DNA of 64,000 bases, from assembly GCA_016869515.1 (NCBI GenBank), contig VGDZ01000001.1, positions 1-64,000 on the forward strand, written 5' to 3'. The stretch is from Alphaproteobacteria bacterium (lineage in GTDB: Bacteria > Pseudomonadota > Alphaproteobacteria > VGDZ01). Under the pieces are notes generated by a model. The model had not been told where the DNA came from and did no database searches. It saw only the letters and a program-made list of their open reading frames with translations. A program made the position numbers and the translations under genes. Shown here one piece after another: positions 1 to 9,607 of this stretch (within the stretch, counting starts at the first letter, position 1; each line of letters starts with the position of its first letter).

Positions 1-384
1 CACGCGCCGCGAGCGGAAATTCATCGGCACATGGCCATCGGATGTCACCAGCACCGCCGACAGCGACAAAGGATTGCCCATCCATCGCCGCGGTGCGGCC
101 AAGGCCCAGGCCGGCTTGGCGACATTGGTGCCTTGATAGAGCTTGTAGCTGGTGCGGCCCAGCCGCAGCGAGACCGCTTTGCCGCGTCGCGCCACGGCAA
201 GTACGCGATAGAGCGGCAGGTCCTCGAGTGCGACCCCGGTCTTGCCCTGCCGGCGCCACCAGGATTCGATGTCGCGCAACTGACTGGGCGAATAGGCCAC
301 GCCGGCCTCGGGCCGATCCTCCCAGCCGATGCGCTCGAGCGGCATGTCGCCTTGCCATAGGATGCGATAGCGCGGCCGGGTCAC
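1..384 (-). CDS. NUDIX-like protein, 3'-truncated by the window edge (NUDT22-like N-terminal part)
   Basis: An open frame of 128 codons begins at a GTG (382-384) and runs off the left edge, so only the N-terminal part is visible. It reads MTRPRYRILWQGDMPLER and later LRLGRTSYKLYQGTN, then GNPLSLSAVLVTSDG followed by a run of FRSRRV. That succession (LxLGxTxYxxxxGTN, then xPLxxxAxLxTxDxxxxxxxRS) resembles the region preceding the NUDIX box in the NUDT22 UDP-sugar hydrolase group, recalled from memory. The NUDIX box itself would lie outside the window, so catalysis cannot be confirmed. It is divergent from the esterase gene at 421. The family assignment is an inference; the reading frame is well supported by lack of stops and alphaproteobacterial codon use. 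Confidence 0.5.
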   Translation of the reverse strand, partial: MTRPRYRILWQGDMPLERIGWEDRPEAGVAYSPSQLRDIESWWRRQGKTGVALEDLPLYRVLAVARRGKAVSLRLGRTSYKLYQGTNVAKPAWALAAPRRWMGNPLSLSAVLVTSDGHVPMNFRSRRV

Positions 385-420
385 GGCTGGTTAAACTAGG
401 GGGCAATCGGGGGGAATGCC

Positions 421-1734
421 ATGCGATTTGCGAGACTATGCGCCTTCGCCGGCTGGCTGTGGGCGGGATTGGCGGCCGCGGCCGAGACGCCGATCGTGTT
501 CGTCCATGGCAACGGCGATCATGCTGGATTGTGGCAGACCGTGATCTGGCGCTTCGAAGCCAATGGCTACGATCCCGGCCGGCTGTTCGCCATCGACTTC
601 CCGCATCCGCTGGCCCGCAGCGACGACACCAAGCCCCAACCCGGGCGCAGTTCGACCGAGGAGCAGCGCGGCCAGCTCGCCGCCTTCGTAGCCGAGGTCA
701 AGCGCCGCACCGGCGCCGACAAGGTGGCGCTGGTCGGCAATTCGCGCGGCGGCAATTCGATCCGCAACTACGTCAAGAACGGCGGCGCGGCCCATGTCTC
801 GCATGTCGTGCTGGGCGGCGCGGTCAATCACGGCGTGTTCGCGGCCTCGGCCAACACCGGCTCCGAGTTCAACGGCGCGGGCGAATTCATGACCCGGCTC
901 AACGCCGGGCCGGACGAGGTGGCGGCGGGCGTCGCCTTTCTCACCCTGCGCTCGGACAGCAACGACAAGTACGCCCAACCCGAAGGCCGCTTCATCGGCC
1001 AGGCCGGCCGGCCGACCGGGATTTCCTATGATGCGCCGGCGCTGAAGGGCGCGACGAACGAGGTGCTGCCCGGGCTCGATCATCGCGAAGTGGCCTATCA
1101 TTGGCTGGCCTTCGAGCGCAGCTATCGCTTCATCGTCGGCCGCGCCCCCGAGCGCCTCGACATTCCCGATGTCGAGCGGCCGATCCTCGACGGCATGGTC
1201 CAGGGCATGCCGGGCGGTCAGCCCAGCAACCTGCCGCTGGCGGGGGCGCAGGTCGCGGTCTTTGCGGTCGACCCGGCCACAGGCCAGCGCCTCGGCCCTG
1301 CCGTCCACGCCAAGACCACCGCCGCCGACGGCCGCTGGGGCCCGTTCGCGGCACGGTCCGACGCCTATTATGAATTCGTGGTGGCGGCGCCGGGCGAGGC
1401 GGTGACCCATATCTACCGCACGCCGTTTCCGCGCTCGGCGCTTTACGTCAATCTGCGGCCGGGCCGGCTGGCCGAGGCCGACAAGAGCGCCGGCAGCGTC
1501 GTCACCATCACCCGCCCGCGCGGCTATTTCGGCCACGGCCGCGATCGCTTCACGCTCGACGGCCAGGTCCCGCCCGGGATCAACGAAGGCGTGCCCGGCG
1601 CTTCGACCGGCACGGTGCGTTTGCCCTCGGGGCCGCTACGCGGCCTCAAGGCTGAATTCAACGACGAGCGCCTGACGGTCCTGAGCTGGCCGGCGGCGGA
1701 AAACCGGGTGGTGTTCGCCGAGTTCCACCACTAG
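421..1734 (+). CDS. Secreted alpha/beta hydrolase (esterase/lipase-like) with C-terminal beta domain
   Basis: 437 residues. The N-terminus MRFARLCAFAGWLWAGLAAA is a signal peptide ending near AAA-E, so the enzyme is probably periplasmic or secreted. The hydrolase domain opens with PIVFVHGNGDH (oxyanion-hole HG) and has a nucleophile elbow GNSRGG at about residues 115-120, matching GxSxG. From about residue 250 the chain changes to a domain with PLAGAQVAVFAVDPATGQRLGP and DGRWGPF, which looks like a carboxypeptidase-regulatory/transthyretin-like beta sandwich that may bind substrate or surfaces. The substrate is unknown; triacylglycerol lipase or polyester depolymerase relatives have this layout. 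The start is chosen for the signal peptide. It is convergent with the crotonase gene, 11 bp away. Confidence 0.75.
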   Translation: MRFARLCAFAGWLWAGLAAAAETPIVFVHGNGDHAGLWQTVIWRFEANGYDPGRLFAIDFPHPLARSDDTKPQPGRSSTEEQRGQLAAFVAEVKRRTGADKVALVGNSRGGNSIRNYVKNGGAAHVSHVVLGGAVNHGVFAASANTGSEFNGAGEFMTRLNAGPDEVAAGVAFLTLRSDSNDKYAQPEGRFIGQAGRPTGISYDAPALKGATNEVLPGLDHREVAYHWLAFERSYRFIVGRAPERLDIPDVERPILDGMVQGMPGGQPSNLPLAGAQVAVFAVDPATGQRLGPAVHAKTTAADGRWGPFAARSDAYYEFVVAAPGEAVTHIYRTPFPRSALYVNLRPGRLAEADKSAGSVVTITRPRGYFGHGRDRFTLDGQVPPGINEGVPGASTGTVRLPSGPLRGLKAEFNDERLTVLSWPAAENRVVFAEFHH

Positions 1735-1745
1735 TTCGTGTTCGA

Positions 1746-2555
1746 CTAACCACCCTGGAAGCGGCCTTCGCGGCGTTCGACGAAGGAACGCACGCCCTCG
1801 GCCGCATCCTCGCTGCGGGCGAGGCGGCTTTGCACCTGGACGAATTCGCCGATCGCCGCCGCCGGCCCTTCTTCGACGAAGCGACGCGAACTGGCAAGCG
1901 AAGCCTGCACCGCCAGCGGCGCCTGGCGGGCGATGGTCGCCGCCAGTTCGCGGCAGCGCGCCAGAACTTGGTCGGGCGGCACGATCTCCTGCACGAAGCC
2001 GATGCGCCGCGCCTCGTCGGCGCCGAACTCGTCGCCGGTCAACAACCAGCGCTGGGCATTGCCCCAGCCGGCGCGCTCGACCATGCGGAAGGTGGCGCCG
2101 CCGGTCGGCATGATGCCGCGCTTGACCTCGATCTGGGCGAAGCGGCTGTCGTGCCCGGCGACGACGATGTCACCGGCCAGCATCAGCTCGATGCCGATGG
2201 TGAAGCAGATGCCGCGCACGCCCACCACCAGCGGCTTGGTGCGCGCCGCGCCGCGCACGCCCAGCGGATCGACCAGCGCCGGATCGAAGCGCGCCTCGCC
2301 CGCGCGCATCAGGGCGGCGAAGCGCGGCAATTCGATGCCGGCGGTGAAATTGCGGCCATGCGCGAACAGCACGCCGGCGCGCAAATCCCGCTCGCGTTCG
2401 AGTCGGGTATAGGCCGCGGCCAATTGGGTCAGCATTTCCGGCGTGATGCCGTTGAGCTTGGCCGGCCGGTCGAGGCCGATCAGCAGCACATGGCCATCGG
2501 CTTCGACGGTGACGCGGCCTTCGGGCGGCGGAGGAGAGTCTGAGGATGGGGTCAT
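1746..2555 (-). CDS. Crotonase-fold protein (enoyl-CoA hydratase/isomerase family)
   Basis: 269 residues, normal size for the crotonase superfamily, which processes acyl-CoA thioesters. Visible are the N-terminal beta segment VLLIGLDRPAKLNGIT, the first oxyanion-hole region GRNFTAGIEL, and the second around GICFTIGIELMLAGD. In mammalian enoyl-CoA hydratase two glutamates (Glu144, Glu164) do the chemistry. Here FAQIEVKRG keeps the first, but the second lies in NAQRWLLTGD, where arginine replaces glutamate. It may therefore be an isomerase, hydrolase or another crotonase activity rather than a true hydratase. It is divergent from the beta-lactamase-fold gene. Family sure, reaction unknown. Confidence 0.85.
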   Translation of the reverse strand: MTPSSDSPPPPEGRVTVEADGHVLLIGLDRPAKLNGITPEMLTQLAAAYTRLERERDLRAGVLFAHGRNFTAGIELPRFAALMRAGEARFDPALVDPLGVRGAARTKPLVVGVRGICFTIGIELMLAGDIVVAGHDSRFAQIEVKRGIMPTGGATFRMVERAGWGNAQRWLLTGDEFGADEARRIGFVQEIVPPDQVLARCRELAATIARQAPLAVQASLASSRRFVEEGPAAAIGEFVQVQSRLARSEDAAEGVRSFVERREGRFQGG

Positions 2556-2637
2556 GCCGCGATCCTAACACGCCGGCTTGCCGACATCCGACCCGATGGC
2601 CATACTCGACCCCTCGAACCGCCCCAGGGGAGAAGCC

Positions 2638-3954
2638 ATGATCGTCCGTCTTGCTGCAGCGCTGGTCGTGCTCGGCGCCGTGCCTGTCCTGGCCAATGGA
2701 TTGCCGCGCGCCGATCGTCCGGAAAGCGTCGGTCTGTCGTCGGACCGGCTCAAGCGCCTGACCGATGTCATGAAGGCCGGGGTCGACAAGGGCGAAATCC
2801 CGGGCGCGGTGGTGCTGATCGGCCGCGGCGGCAAGATCGCCTATCTCGAAGCCTTCGGCTTTCGCGACCGCGAGGCCAAGGCGCCGATGACCACCGATGT
2901 CATCTTCCGCATCGCCTCGATGACCAAGCCGATGACCTCGCTGGCGGCGCTGATGCTGGCCGAGGAAGGCAAACTGCACTTGGCCTCGCCGGTGGCGCGC
3001 TATCTGCCCGAGTTCAAGGACGTCATGGTCGGAATCGAAAAGAAGGACGCCGACGGCAAGGTCACGATCGAGACCGCCGCGCCAAGGCGGCCGATGACGG
3101 TGCAGGACCTGCTGCGCCACACCTCCGGTCTGACTTACGGCAACCAGACGTCCGAGATCAGGAAACAATACGTCGCCGCGGGCGTGATGAGCCGCGATCA
3201 GACCAATGCCGAGATGTCGGCCAAGCTGGCCAAGCTGCCGCTGGTGTTCCAACCCGGCACGACCTGGGAATATTCGATGGCGACCGACGTGCTGGCGCGC
3301 GTGGTCGAGGTGGTCTCGGGCAAGGATTTCGACGCTTTCCTGGCCGAGCGCATCACTGGCCGCCTGAAGATGGACGACAGCGGGTTTTGGGTCGAGGCGG
3401 CCAAGCAGGGCCGCTTGGCCGAGGCGCAGAATGGTCCCGACGGCAAGCGGCCGCCCCTGCCGAACGTCACGACGCGACCCAAATGGTATTCGGGCGGCGG
3501 CGGCATGGTTTCGACCGCGGCCGATTATGCCAGGCTCTGCCAGATGTTCCTCAATGGCGGCACGCTGGACGGCGCCCGCCTGGTCTCGCACAAGACCATC
3601 GAACTGATGACCGCCAATCACCTGCCGCCCGGCGTCTCGTACGGTCCGCTGACCGCGATCGGGTTCGAGGCGCTGGCGCCGACGCCCGAGTTCGGGCAGG
3701 GCTTCGGTCTCGGCTTCGCGGTGCGGACCGAGGCCGGTCGCAATCCGCTGCACGGCTCGGCCGGCGACTACTATTGGGGCGGCGCCCACGGCACCTATTT
3801 CTGGATCGACCCCAAGGAGCGGATGTTCGCCATCCTGATGATGCAGGCGCCCGCCCAGCGCCTGCCCTATCGCTATCTGATGCGCGAACTGGTTTATCAG
3901 GCGGTGATCGCTTCGCCCGCGGGCCATCGCCGGCAGACCGCCTCGGCCAACTGA
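2638..3954 (+). CDS. Periplasmic serine hydrolase, beta-lactamase/class C-like
   Basis: 438 residues from the ATG at 2638, chosen over the upstream in-frame ATG at 2578 because AGGGGAGAAG lies just before it and the resulting N-terminus MIVRLAAALVVLGAVPVLAN is a clean signal peptide. Motifs of the serine beta-lactamase/transpeptidase fold are present: catalytic S94-M-T-K97 (SxxK), YSM near TWEYSMATDVL (YxN-like motif 2), and WGGAHGTYFWIDP as the third motif region. Typical members are esterases, D-aminopeptidases or beta-lactamase-related proteins (COG1680). The sequence cannot tell which. The following cobW-type gene starts 13 bp downstream, suggesting cotranscription. Confidence 0.85.
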   Translation: MIVRLAAALVVLGAVPVLANGLPRADRPESVGLSSDRLKRLTDVMKAGVDKGEIPGAVVLIGRGGKIAYLEAFGFRDREAKAPMTTDVIFRIASMTKPMTSLAALMLAEEGKLHLASPVARYLPEFKDVMVGIEKKDADGKVTIETAAPRRPMTVQDLLRHTSGLTYGNQTSEIRKQYVAAGVMSRDQTNAEMSAKLAKLPLVFQPGTTWEYSMATDVLARVVEVVSGKDFDAFLAERITGRLKMDDSGFWVEAAKQGRLAEAQNGPDGKRPPLPNVTTRPKWYSGGGGMVSTAADYARLCQMFLNGGTLDGARLVSHKTIELMTANHLPPGVSYGPLTAIGFEALAPTPEFGQGFGLGFAVRTEAGRNPLHGSAGDYYWGGAHGTYFWIDPKERMFAILMMQAPAQRLPYRYLMRELVYQAVIASPAGHRRQTASAN

Positions 3955-3967
3955 AACCGGGGCCGGC

Positions 3968-5062
<1,095 letters not shown>

Positions 5063-6469
5063 TCAGTTCGCCTTGGGCGCGCGTGTGTGCCAGTCGGTGG
5101 CGCGCTGATAGGCCGCGCCCAGGCGGAACAGCGTGCTTTCGTCGAACGGACGGCCGATCAACTGGAAGCCGATCGGCATGTCATGGGCGAAGCCGCCCGG
5201 CACCGACAGCGCCGGCAGGCCGAGATAGTTGATCGGCCGGCATAGCCGGGTGAAGGCGGCGATGATGGCGGTGGCGTTGGGCGAGCCGCCGACATCGGTC
5301 TCGGCGATGGTTGGCGTCGGCTTGACGTAGACCGGCGCTAACACCGCGTCGGCCTTGGCGAACAGGGCGAGGAATTCGCGCAGCGCCTGGCCGCGCCAGC
5401 GCATGGCGTCGAGATACTGCACCGCCGTCACCGCCATACCGGTCTGCAGCCGCGCCCGTACCTGGTCGCTGTAGAGCTGCGGGGTCTTGGCCATCCAATT
5501 GCGGTGATAGGTCGCCGCCTCGGCGTTGATCACCAGCATGGCGGCGGCGTTGACCCGTTCCATGTCGGGGGTCTCGACTTCGACCAGCTTGACTCCAAGT
5601 CGCTTGAATTCGGCCAAAGCCGCGTCCATCACCTTCGCGACTGCGGGATCGAGATCGTCGAAGAAGAACTTGCGCGGGATGGCCAGCCGCAAGCCCTTGG
5701 CCGGCTTGCGGCATTCGGCCAGGTAGTCCGGCACGCGCCGCGTGCTGGCGGTGGGATCGGCCGAGTCCGCTCCGGCGACGATACGCAGCATCAGCGCGCT
5801 GTCCTCGACCGTGCGGGTCAGCGTCCCGACCGTGTCGAGGGTGAAGGACAGCGGCATGGCGCCGGCTCGGCTGACCCGCGTCGTGGTCGGCTTGATCCCG
5901 GCCAGGCCGCAGAAATGCGCCGGCATGCGGATCGAGCCGCCGGTGTCCGAGCCGAGCGCGCCGAAGGCCAGTCGCGCCGCCACCGCCGAACCCGAACCAC
6001 TGGACGAGCCGCCGGTGACCCGGCTCGGGTCCCAGGGATTGCGGCAATGGCCGAAATGCCAGTTGTGGCCGCTGGGTCCGAAGGCGAATTCGGCCATGTT
6101 GAGCGTGCCGAGATTGACCGCGCCCGCCGCGCCGAGGCGTTCGAGCGCGGTGGCCGTAGTATCGGCCACCCAGTCGCGGCGGATGGCGGAGCCGCAGGTC
6201 GCCACCTTGCCGAAGCGGTAATACATGTCCTTGTGCGCCAACGGCACACCCGCCAGCGGGCCGAGCTTGCGGCGCTTGGCCAGCGCCTGATCGACCGCCT
6301 TGGCTGATTTGAACGCCGCCTCGGGCTCGACCCGGATGAAGCAGTTCAGCTTGGGTTGCCATTCGGCGATGCGGTCGAGGCAGGCCTGCACCGCCTCGAC
6401 CGACGAGATCTTGCACTTGGCGATGGCCTGGGCCAGCGCCGTCAGCGACAACTGGGTCGGATCGCTCAT
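5063..6469 (-). CDS. Amidase-signature amidohydrolase, AtzE-like
   Basis: 468 residues from the ATG at 6467-6469; a longer in-frame extension upstream has no coding character and would overlap the next gene entirely. All three residues of the Ser-cisSer-Lys triad are present at canonical spacing: K80 in PLAHKDM, S155 in TGGSSSGSGS and S179 in GSDTGGSIR. Amidase-signature enzymes cleave amide bonds, for example Glu-tRNA amidotransferase subunit A or carboxybiuret hydrolase AtzE. The start overlaps by 4 bp the end of a 62-residue DUF4089/AtzG-like gene, the pairing seen for AtzE-AtzG. I therefore favour an AtzE-like enzyme acting with a small partner. The natural substrate is unknown. Confidence 0.88.
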   Translation of the reverse strand: MSDPTQLSLTALAQAIAKCKISSVEAVQACLDRIAEWQPKLNCFIRVEPEAAFKSAKAVDQALAKRRKLGPLAGVPLAHKDMYYRFGKVATCGSAIRRDWVADTTATALERLGAAGAVNLGTLNMAEFAFGPSGHNWHFGHCRNPWDPSRVTGGSSSGSGSAVAARLAFGALGSDTGGSIRMPAHFCGLAGIKPTTTRVSRAGAMPLSFTLDTVGTLTRTVEDSALMLRIVAGADSADPTASTRRVPDYLAECRKPAKGLRLAIPRKFFFDDLDPAVAKVMDAALAEFKRLGVKLVEVETPDMERVNAAAMLVINAEAATYHRNWMAKTPQLYSDQVRARLQTGMAVTAVQYLDAMRWRGQALREFLALFAKADAVLAPVYVKPTPTIAETDVGGSPNATAIIAAFTRLCRPINYLGLPALSVPGGFAHDMPIGFQLIGRPFDESTLFRLGAAYQRATDWHTRAPKAN

Positions 6470-6654
6470 CGCTTGGCTCCTTCGGCCAGTGCGGCATCGA
6501 AGTCCGAAGGCTCGCGCTCGAACGGATGCGACTCGGCGCCCGGCGCGAACCGCGCCGCGGTTGCGCCCAGCGCGCTGGCGATGGCCTCGGTCGCTTGGGT
6601 CGGCAATTCGATGCGGTTGGCGGTGGCGATGGCGGCGACGATCGATGGGGTCAT
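6466..6654 (-). CDS. AtzG-like (DUF4089) small partner of the amidase
   Basis: 62 residues: MTPSIVAAIATANRIELP at the start, then a helical TEAIASALGATAARFA and a C-terminal SDFDAALAEGAK. Size, helical hairpin character and position directly upstream of and overlapping an amidase (4 bp, ATGA-type coupling) match the DUF4089/AtzG family. That family is structurally related to GatC and, in the cyanuric acid pathway, forms a complex needed for a stable AtzE. It is cytoplasmic and would form a heteromer with the 5063-6469 product. Assignment rests on context and overall sequence pattern from memory. Confidence 0.75.
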   Translation of the reverse strand: MTPSIVAAIATANRIELPTQATEAIASALGATAARFAPGAESHPFEREPSDFDAALAEGAKR

Positions 6655-6737
6655 TGTGTCCTCGTGGCGATGTCCGAGCTTGACGCGTCGATGGCCGTCC
6701 TGGCAAGGCTCGCGTTCCCGATAGCGAGACAGAGACC

Positions 6738-7289
6738 ATGGCCCGCATCCCCTACGCCGATCCCGCGCGCATCCATCCCAAGGCGCGCGCCGTGCTGGAA
6801 TCGCTGCCGCCCGGCAACATCTTTCGCATCATCGCCCATGCCGAAACGGTGCTCGACCCGTTCAACCGCATGGGCGGCGCGCTGCTCAGGCGCGGCACGC
6901 TGGATCCGCGGCTGCGCGAGCTTGCCATCCTTCGCGTCGGGCATCTGGCCAAGGCGCGCTATGAGATCGCCCAGCACGAGGCGATCGGCCGCGACGTCGG
7001 CCTGAGCGAGGCCGAGATCGCCGGCCTGGCGCGGGGCGCGGACGACCCCGCCTTCGGTCCGCGCGAGAAGGCGGTGCTGCGTTTCGCCGACGATGTCGCC
7101 GTCAACGTGCGCGCCGGCGAACCGATCTTCGCCGCCGTGGCCGAGTTCCTCGACCATCGCCAAATGGTCGAACTGACGCTGTGCGTCGGCTTCTACATGA
7201 TGGTGTCGCGGCTGCTGGAGACCTTCGACGTCGAGCTCGAAGACAAGCAGCTCTTGACCGGCTTCAAGTCTGGTCAAGTCGGCAGGTAG
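6738..7289 (+). CDS. Carboxymuconolactone decarboxylase (CMD/AhpD-like) family protein
   Basis: 183 residues, all helical. The CMD core is recognisable from RRGTLDPRLRELAILRVGHL through AKARYEIAQHEAIGRDVGLS and REKAVLRFADDVAVNVRA. It lacks the CxxC redox pair of AhpD peroxidase partners; the equivalent stretch is RYEIAQHEAIG, so the histidine-containing YExxQH variant is present. This group includes gamma-carboxymuconolactone decarboxylases and many uncharacterised small enzymes. It is divergent from the amidase operon (83-bp intergenic space) and its 3' end overlaps the convergent VOC gene by 16 bp. Confidence 0.8.
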   Translation: MARIPYADPARIHPKARAVLESLPPGNIFRIIAHAETVLDPFNRMGGALLRRGTLDPRLRELAILRVGHLAKARYEIAQHEAIGRDVGLSEAEIAGLARGADDPAFGPREKAVLRFADDVAVNVRAGEPIFAAVAEFLDHRQMVELTLCVGFYMMVSRLLETFDVELEDKQLLTGFKSGQVGR

Positions 7290-7672
7290 CAGACCGCCTC
7301 GATCTTGTTGCCGTCGGGATCGAACAGGAAGGCGGCGTAGTAATTGGCGGCGTATTCCGGTCGCAGGCCGGGCGGGCCGGCATCGCGTCCGCCGCCGGTC
7401 AGGCCTGCGGCATGAAAGCGGTCGACCTGTTCGCGGCTTTCGGCACGCAGGCAGACATGCACGCCGTGGCCGGGCGAAGCCGGCCGCGAGGCGTCATGGG
7501 GCTTGCCGATCCACAGCACGGGATGCTTTCGGCCGTAACCGACATGAGGTGGCTTGTCGTAGGCGCGGCCGAAACCGAGCGCGCCCATGACTGCGTCGTA
7601 AAATGCCCACGCTCGCGCCTCGTCCGAGACGCCAAGCGAAACATGGTCGATCACCCGCGACGCTTCAGCCAT
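7274..7672 (-). CDS. VOC-family (glyoxalase/bleomycin resistance fold) protein
   Basis: 132 residues from the ATG at 7670-7672 (MAEASRVIDHVSLGVSD). The longer open frame upstream lies antisense to the next gene and is not coding. The beta-alpha-beta-beta-beta pattern of the VOC superfamily is visible: IDHVSLGVSDEARAWAFYD as module one, HGVHVCLRAESREQVDRFH, and the C-terminal YYAAFLFDPDGNKIEAVC with the metal-binding-type glutamate. Members are lyases, dioxygenases or resistance proteins; substrate unknown. The first 22 bp overlap the 3' end of the oxygenase gene, so the two are probably translated from one message. Confidence 0.85.
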   Translation of the reverse strand: MAEASRVIDHVSLGVSDEARAWAFYDAVMGALGFGRAYDKPPHVGYGRKHPVLWIGKPHDASRPASPGHGVHVCLRAESREQVDRFHAAGLTGGGRDAGPPGLRPEYAANYYAAFLFDPDGNKIEAVCYLPT

Positions 7673-8439
7673 GGCATCAATTTTTTCAATAGTCCGCGAT
7701 CGGCGGTTTTTTCGTCCGGCCGGTCGCGAAACAGCGTGTCGTGGCCGCCGCCGCGTTCCGCCTCGGGCCGGCCGTTGCTGTAATAGTAGAGCGCCAGCGA
7801 ACGGCGGAACCATCCCTCGGGGCAGGTCAACGGATCGGGATGGCCGTGATAGCTTTGCGAGGTGGTGGAGAACACCACCATGCGGTTGAAGCCGGGCAGG
7901 ACGCGCCGCCGGCACGCGGTCATGCCTTGGTCCCACAATTCGAGATGGCCGCCGTATTCCTCGCGCCAATCGCGATTGAGGTAGATCAGCACGTTGAGCC
8001 GGCGGTCGAGCTTGGTGACCGAATGGCGGTTGAAGTCGGCATGGATGCCGAGCTTGCCGCCGCGCGGGATCATGTGCAGCCCGCCGCCTTCCAGTCGGGG
8101 ATCGGGAATCAGTCCTTGGATGCCGGACAGGCGCTCGAGAAAGCCAACGAATTCCGGACCGTTGAGGGCATGGAACATGGCTCGCGTGGCCGGCTTCATT
8201 TCGCTCAGGTCGCTGGCGGCGTATTTGATCTCGCGCGCATTGTCAAACCGCCGCCAGCGGATTTCCTCGGGAGTGGGGAACTCCGACAGCACAAGGTCCA
8301 GCACCGCGGGGTCGAACGGGTCGTCGATCGCGCAATGCGGAAAGGGATCGGCGCCGGCATAGCCGGCGGCATGGCGTTCGAGCGCGCGCGCGAGCCGCGC
8401 CGGGTCGATCAATTGCGGAAAACCCTGTTCCATCGGCAT
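7651..8439 (-). CDS. 2-oxoglutarate/Fe(II)-dependent oxygenase (prolyl-4-hydroxylase-like)
   Basis: 262 residues if started at the ATG at 8437-8439; a TTG nine codons upstream (8466) and an ATG at 8433 are alternatives. The double-stranded beta-helix motifs are present: GIHADFN supplies the HxD iron ligands, SYHGHPDPL the distal histidine, and RRSLALYYY the arginine that binds 2-oxoglutarate. Such enzymes hydroxylate proteins or small molecules. In this subfamily (seen near sugar or cell-surface genes in many bacteria) the substrate is unknown. It is co-oriented and overlapping with the VOC gene. Confidence 0.85.
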   Translation of the reverse strand: MPMEQGFPQLIDPARLARALERHAAGYAGADPFPHCAIDDPFDPAVLDLVLSEFPTPEEIRWRRFDNAREIKYAASDLSEMKPATRAMFHALNGPEFVGFLERLSGIQGLIPDPRLEGGGLHMIPRGGKLGIHADFNRHSVTKLDRRLNVLIYLNRDWREEYGGHLELWDQGMTACRRRVLPGFNRMVVFSTTSQSYHGHPDPLTCPEGWFRRSLALYYYSNGRPEAERGGGHDTLFRDRPDEKTADRGLLKKLMPWLKRRG

Positions 8440-8506
8440 GCGATCCGGGAGGTAGGTGTAAAGCAAAGCCGCCCCGCCGCAAAGCGAATGCGGCGATAGG
8501 CCGCGA

Positions 8507-9607
8507 TCAGGACAGGACGGCGAGCACGTCGGATTCGGGCGCGTCGGCGCCGGGAAAGGCCTTGCCGATGCCGCGCGCCAAGACGAAGCGCGGACGGCCG
8601 TCGCGGGTCTTCTTGTCCTGGCGCATCAGCGCATACAACGCGGCGGCGTCGGACTTTAGCCCATTGATCTGCGCGCGTCGCGTCGGCAGGCCGACCGCGG
8701 CCAGATGCGCTTCGACCCGCGCCCGATCCTCGGCCCGGCAGAGGCCAAGACGCTCGGACAGCCGAAACGCCATCGCCATGCCAAGCGCCACCGCCTCGCC
8801 GTGGCGCAGCGCTTCGTCGTAGCCCAGTGCCGCTTCGAGCGCGTGGCCGAAGGTGTGGCCGAGATTGAGCAGTTCGCGCATGCCCTGTTCGCGCTCGTCG
8901 GCCTCGACCACGCGCGCCTTGGCGCGGCAGCTATGCGTCACCCAGCCGGCGATGCGACCGAGATCGAGCGTTTCCAGCGCGCCGTGCTCGCGTTCGAGCT
9001 GGGCGAAGAAGGGGGTATCGTCGATCAGACCGTATTTGACGATTTCGGCGTAGCCGGCGCGACGTTCGCGCTCGGGCAGACTATGCAACAATCCCACGTC
9101 GGCGATCACCAGCCGCGGCTGGTGGAAGGCGCCGACCAGGTTCTTGCCTTGGCGGACGTCGATCGCGGTCTTGCCGCCGACCGAGGAATCGACCTGGGCC
9201 AGAAGCGTGGTCGGAATCTGCGCGTAGTCGACCCCGCGCTTGAGGATCGCGGCGGCGAACCCGGCCAGGTCGCCGATCACGCCGCCGCCGAAGGCCAGGA
9301 TCAGATCGCGCCGCTCGACCCCTAGGTCGAGCAGCCGATCGAGCAACCCGGCCAGTCCCTCGAAACTCTTGGTCGACTCGCCCGCCGGCAGCACGATCGA
9401 CTCGCATCCCAGCCCGGCCGCGCGCAGTGCCGCGGTCAGCCTTTCGCCATGCAGCGGCCAGACATTGCGGTCGCTGACCGCCACCACCCGGCCGCGCCCG
9501 GCCAAAGGCGCGATCAGCGCGCCGGCGCGGTCGATCGCGCCGACACCGACATGGATGTCGTAGGCGCGCGCGCCCAGCCCGACCTTGACCACGGTGGTTT
9601 CAGGCAT
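8507..9607 (-). CDS. aroB: 3-dehydroquinate synthase
   Basis: 366 residues, full family length. Catalyses DAHP to 3-dehydroquinate, step two of the shikimate pathway, in the cytoplasm with NAD and zinc. Diagnostic stretches are AFGGGVIGDLAGFAA, QIPTTLLAQVDSSVGGKT, and the zinc-ligand histidines in NLGHTFGHALE and RHGEAVALGM. The start overlaps the aroK stop by 8 bp, so aroK-aroB form one operon, the usual alphaproteobacterial arrangement. Confidence 0.97.
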   Translation of the reverse strand: MPETTVVKVGLGARAYDIHVGVGAIDRAGALIAPLAGRGRVVAVSDRNVWPLHGERLTAALRAAGLGCESIVLPAGESTKSFEGLAGLLDRLLDLGVERRDLILAFGGGVIGDLAGFAAAILKRGVDYAQIPTTLLAQVDSSVGGKTAIDVRQGKNLVGAFHQPRLVIADVGLLHSLPERERRAGYAEIVKYGLIDDTPFFAQLEREHGALETLDLGRIAGWVTHSCRAKARVVEADEREQGMRELLNLGHTFGHALEAALGYDEALRHGEAVALGMAMAFRLSERLGLCRAEDRARVEAHLAAVGLPTRRAQINGLKSDAAALYALMRQDKKTRDGRPRFVLARGIGKAFPGADAPESDVLAVLS

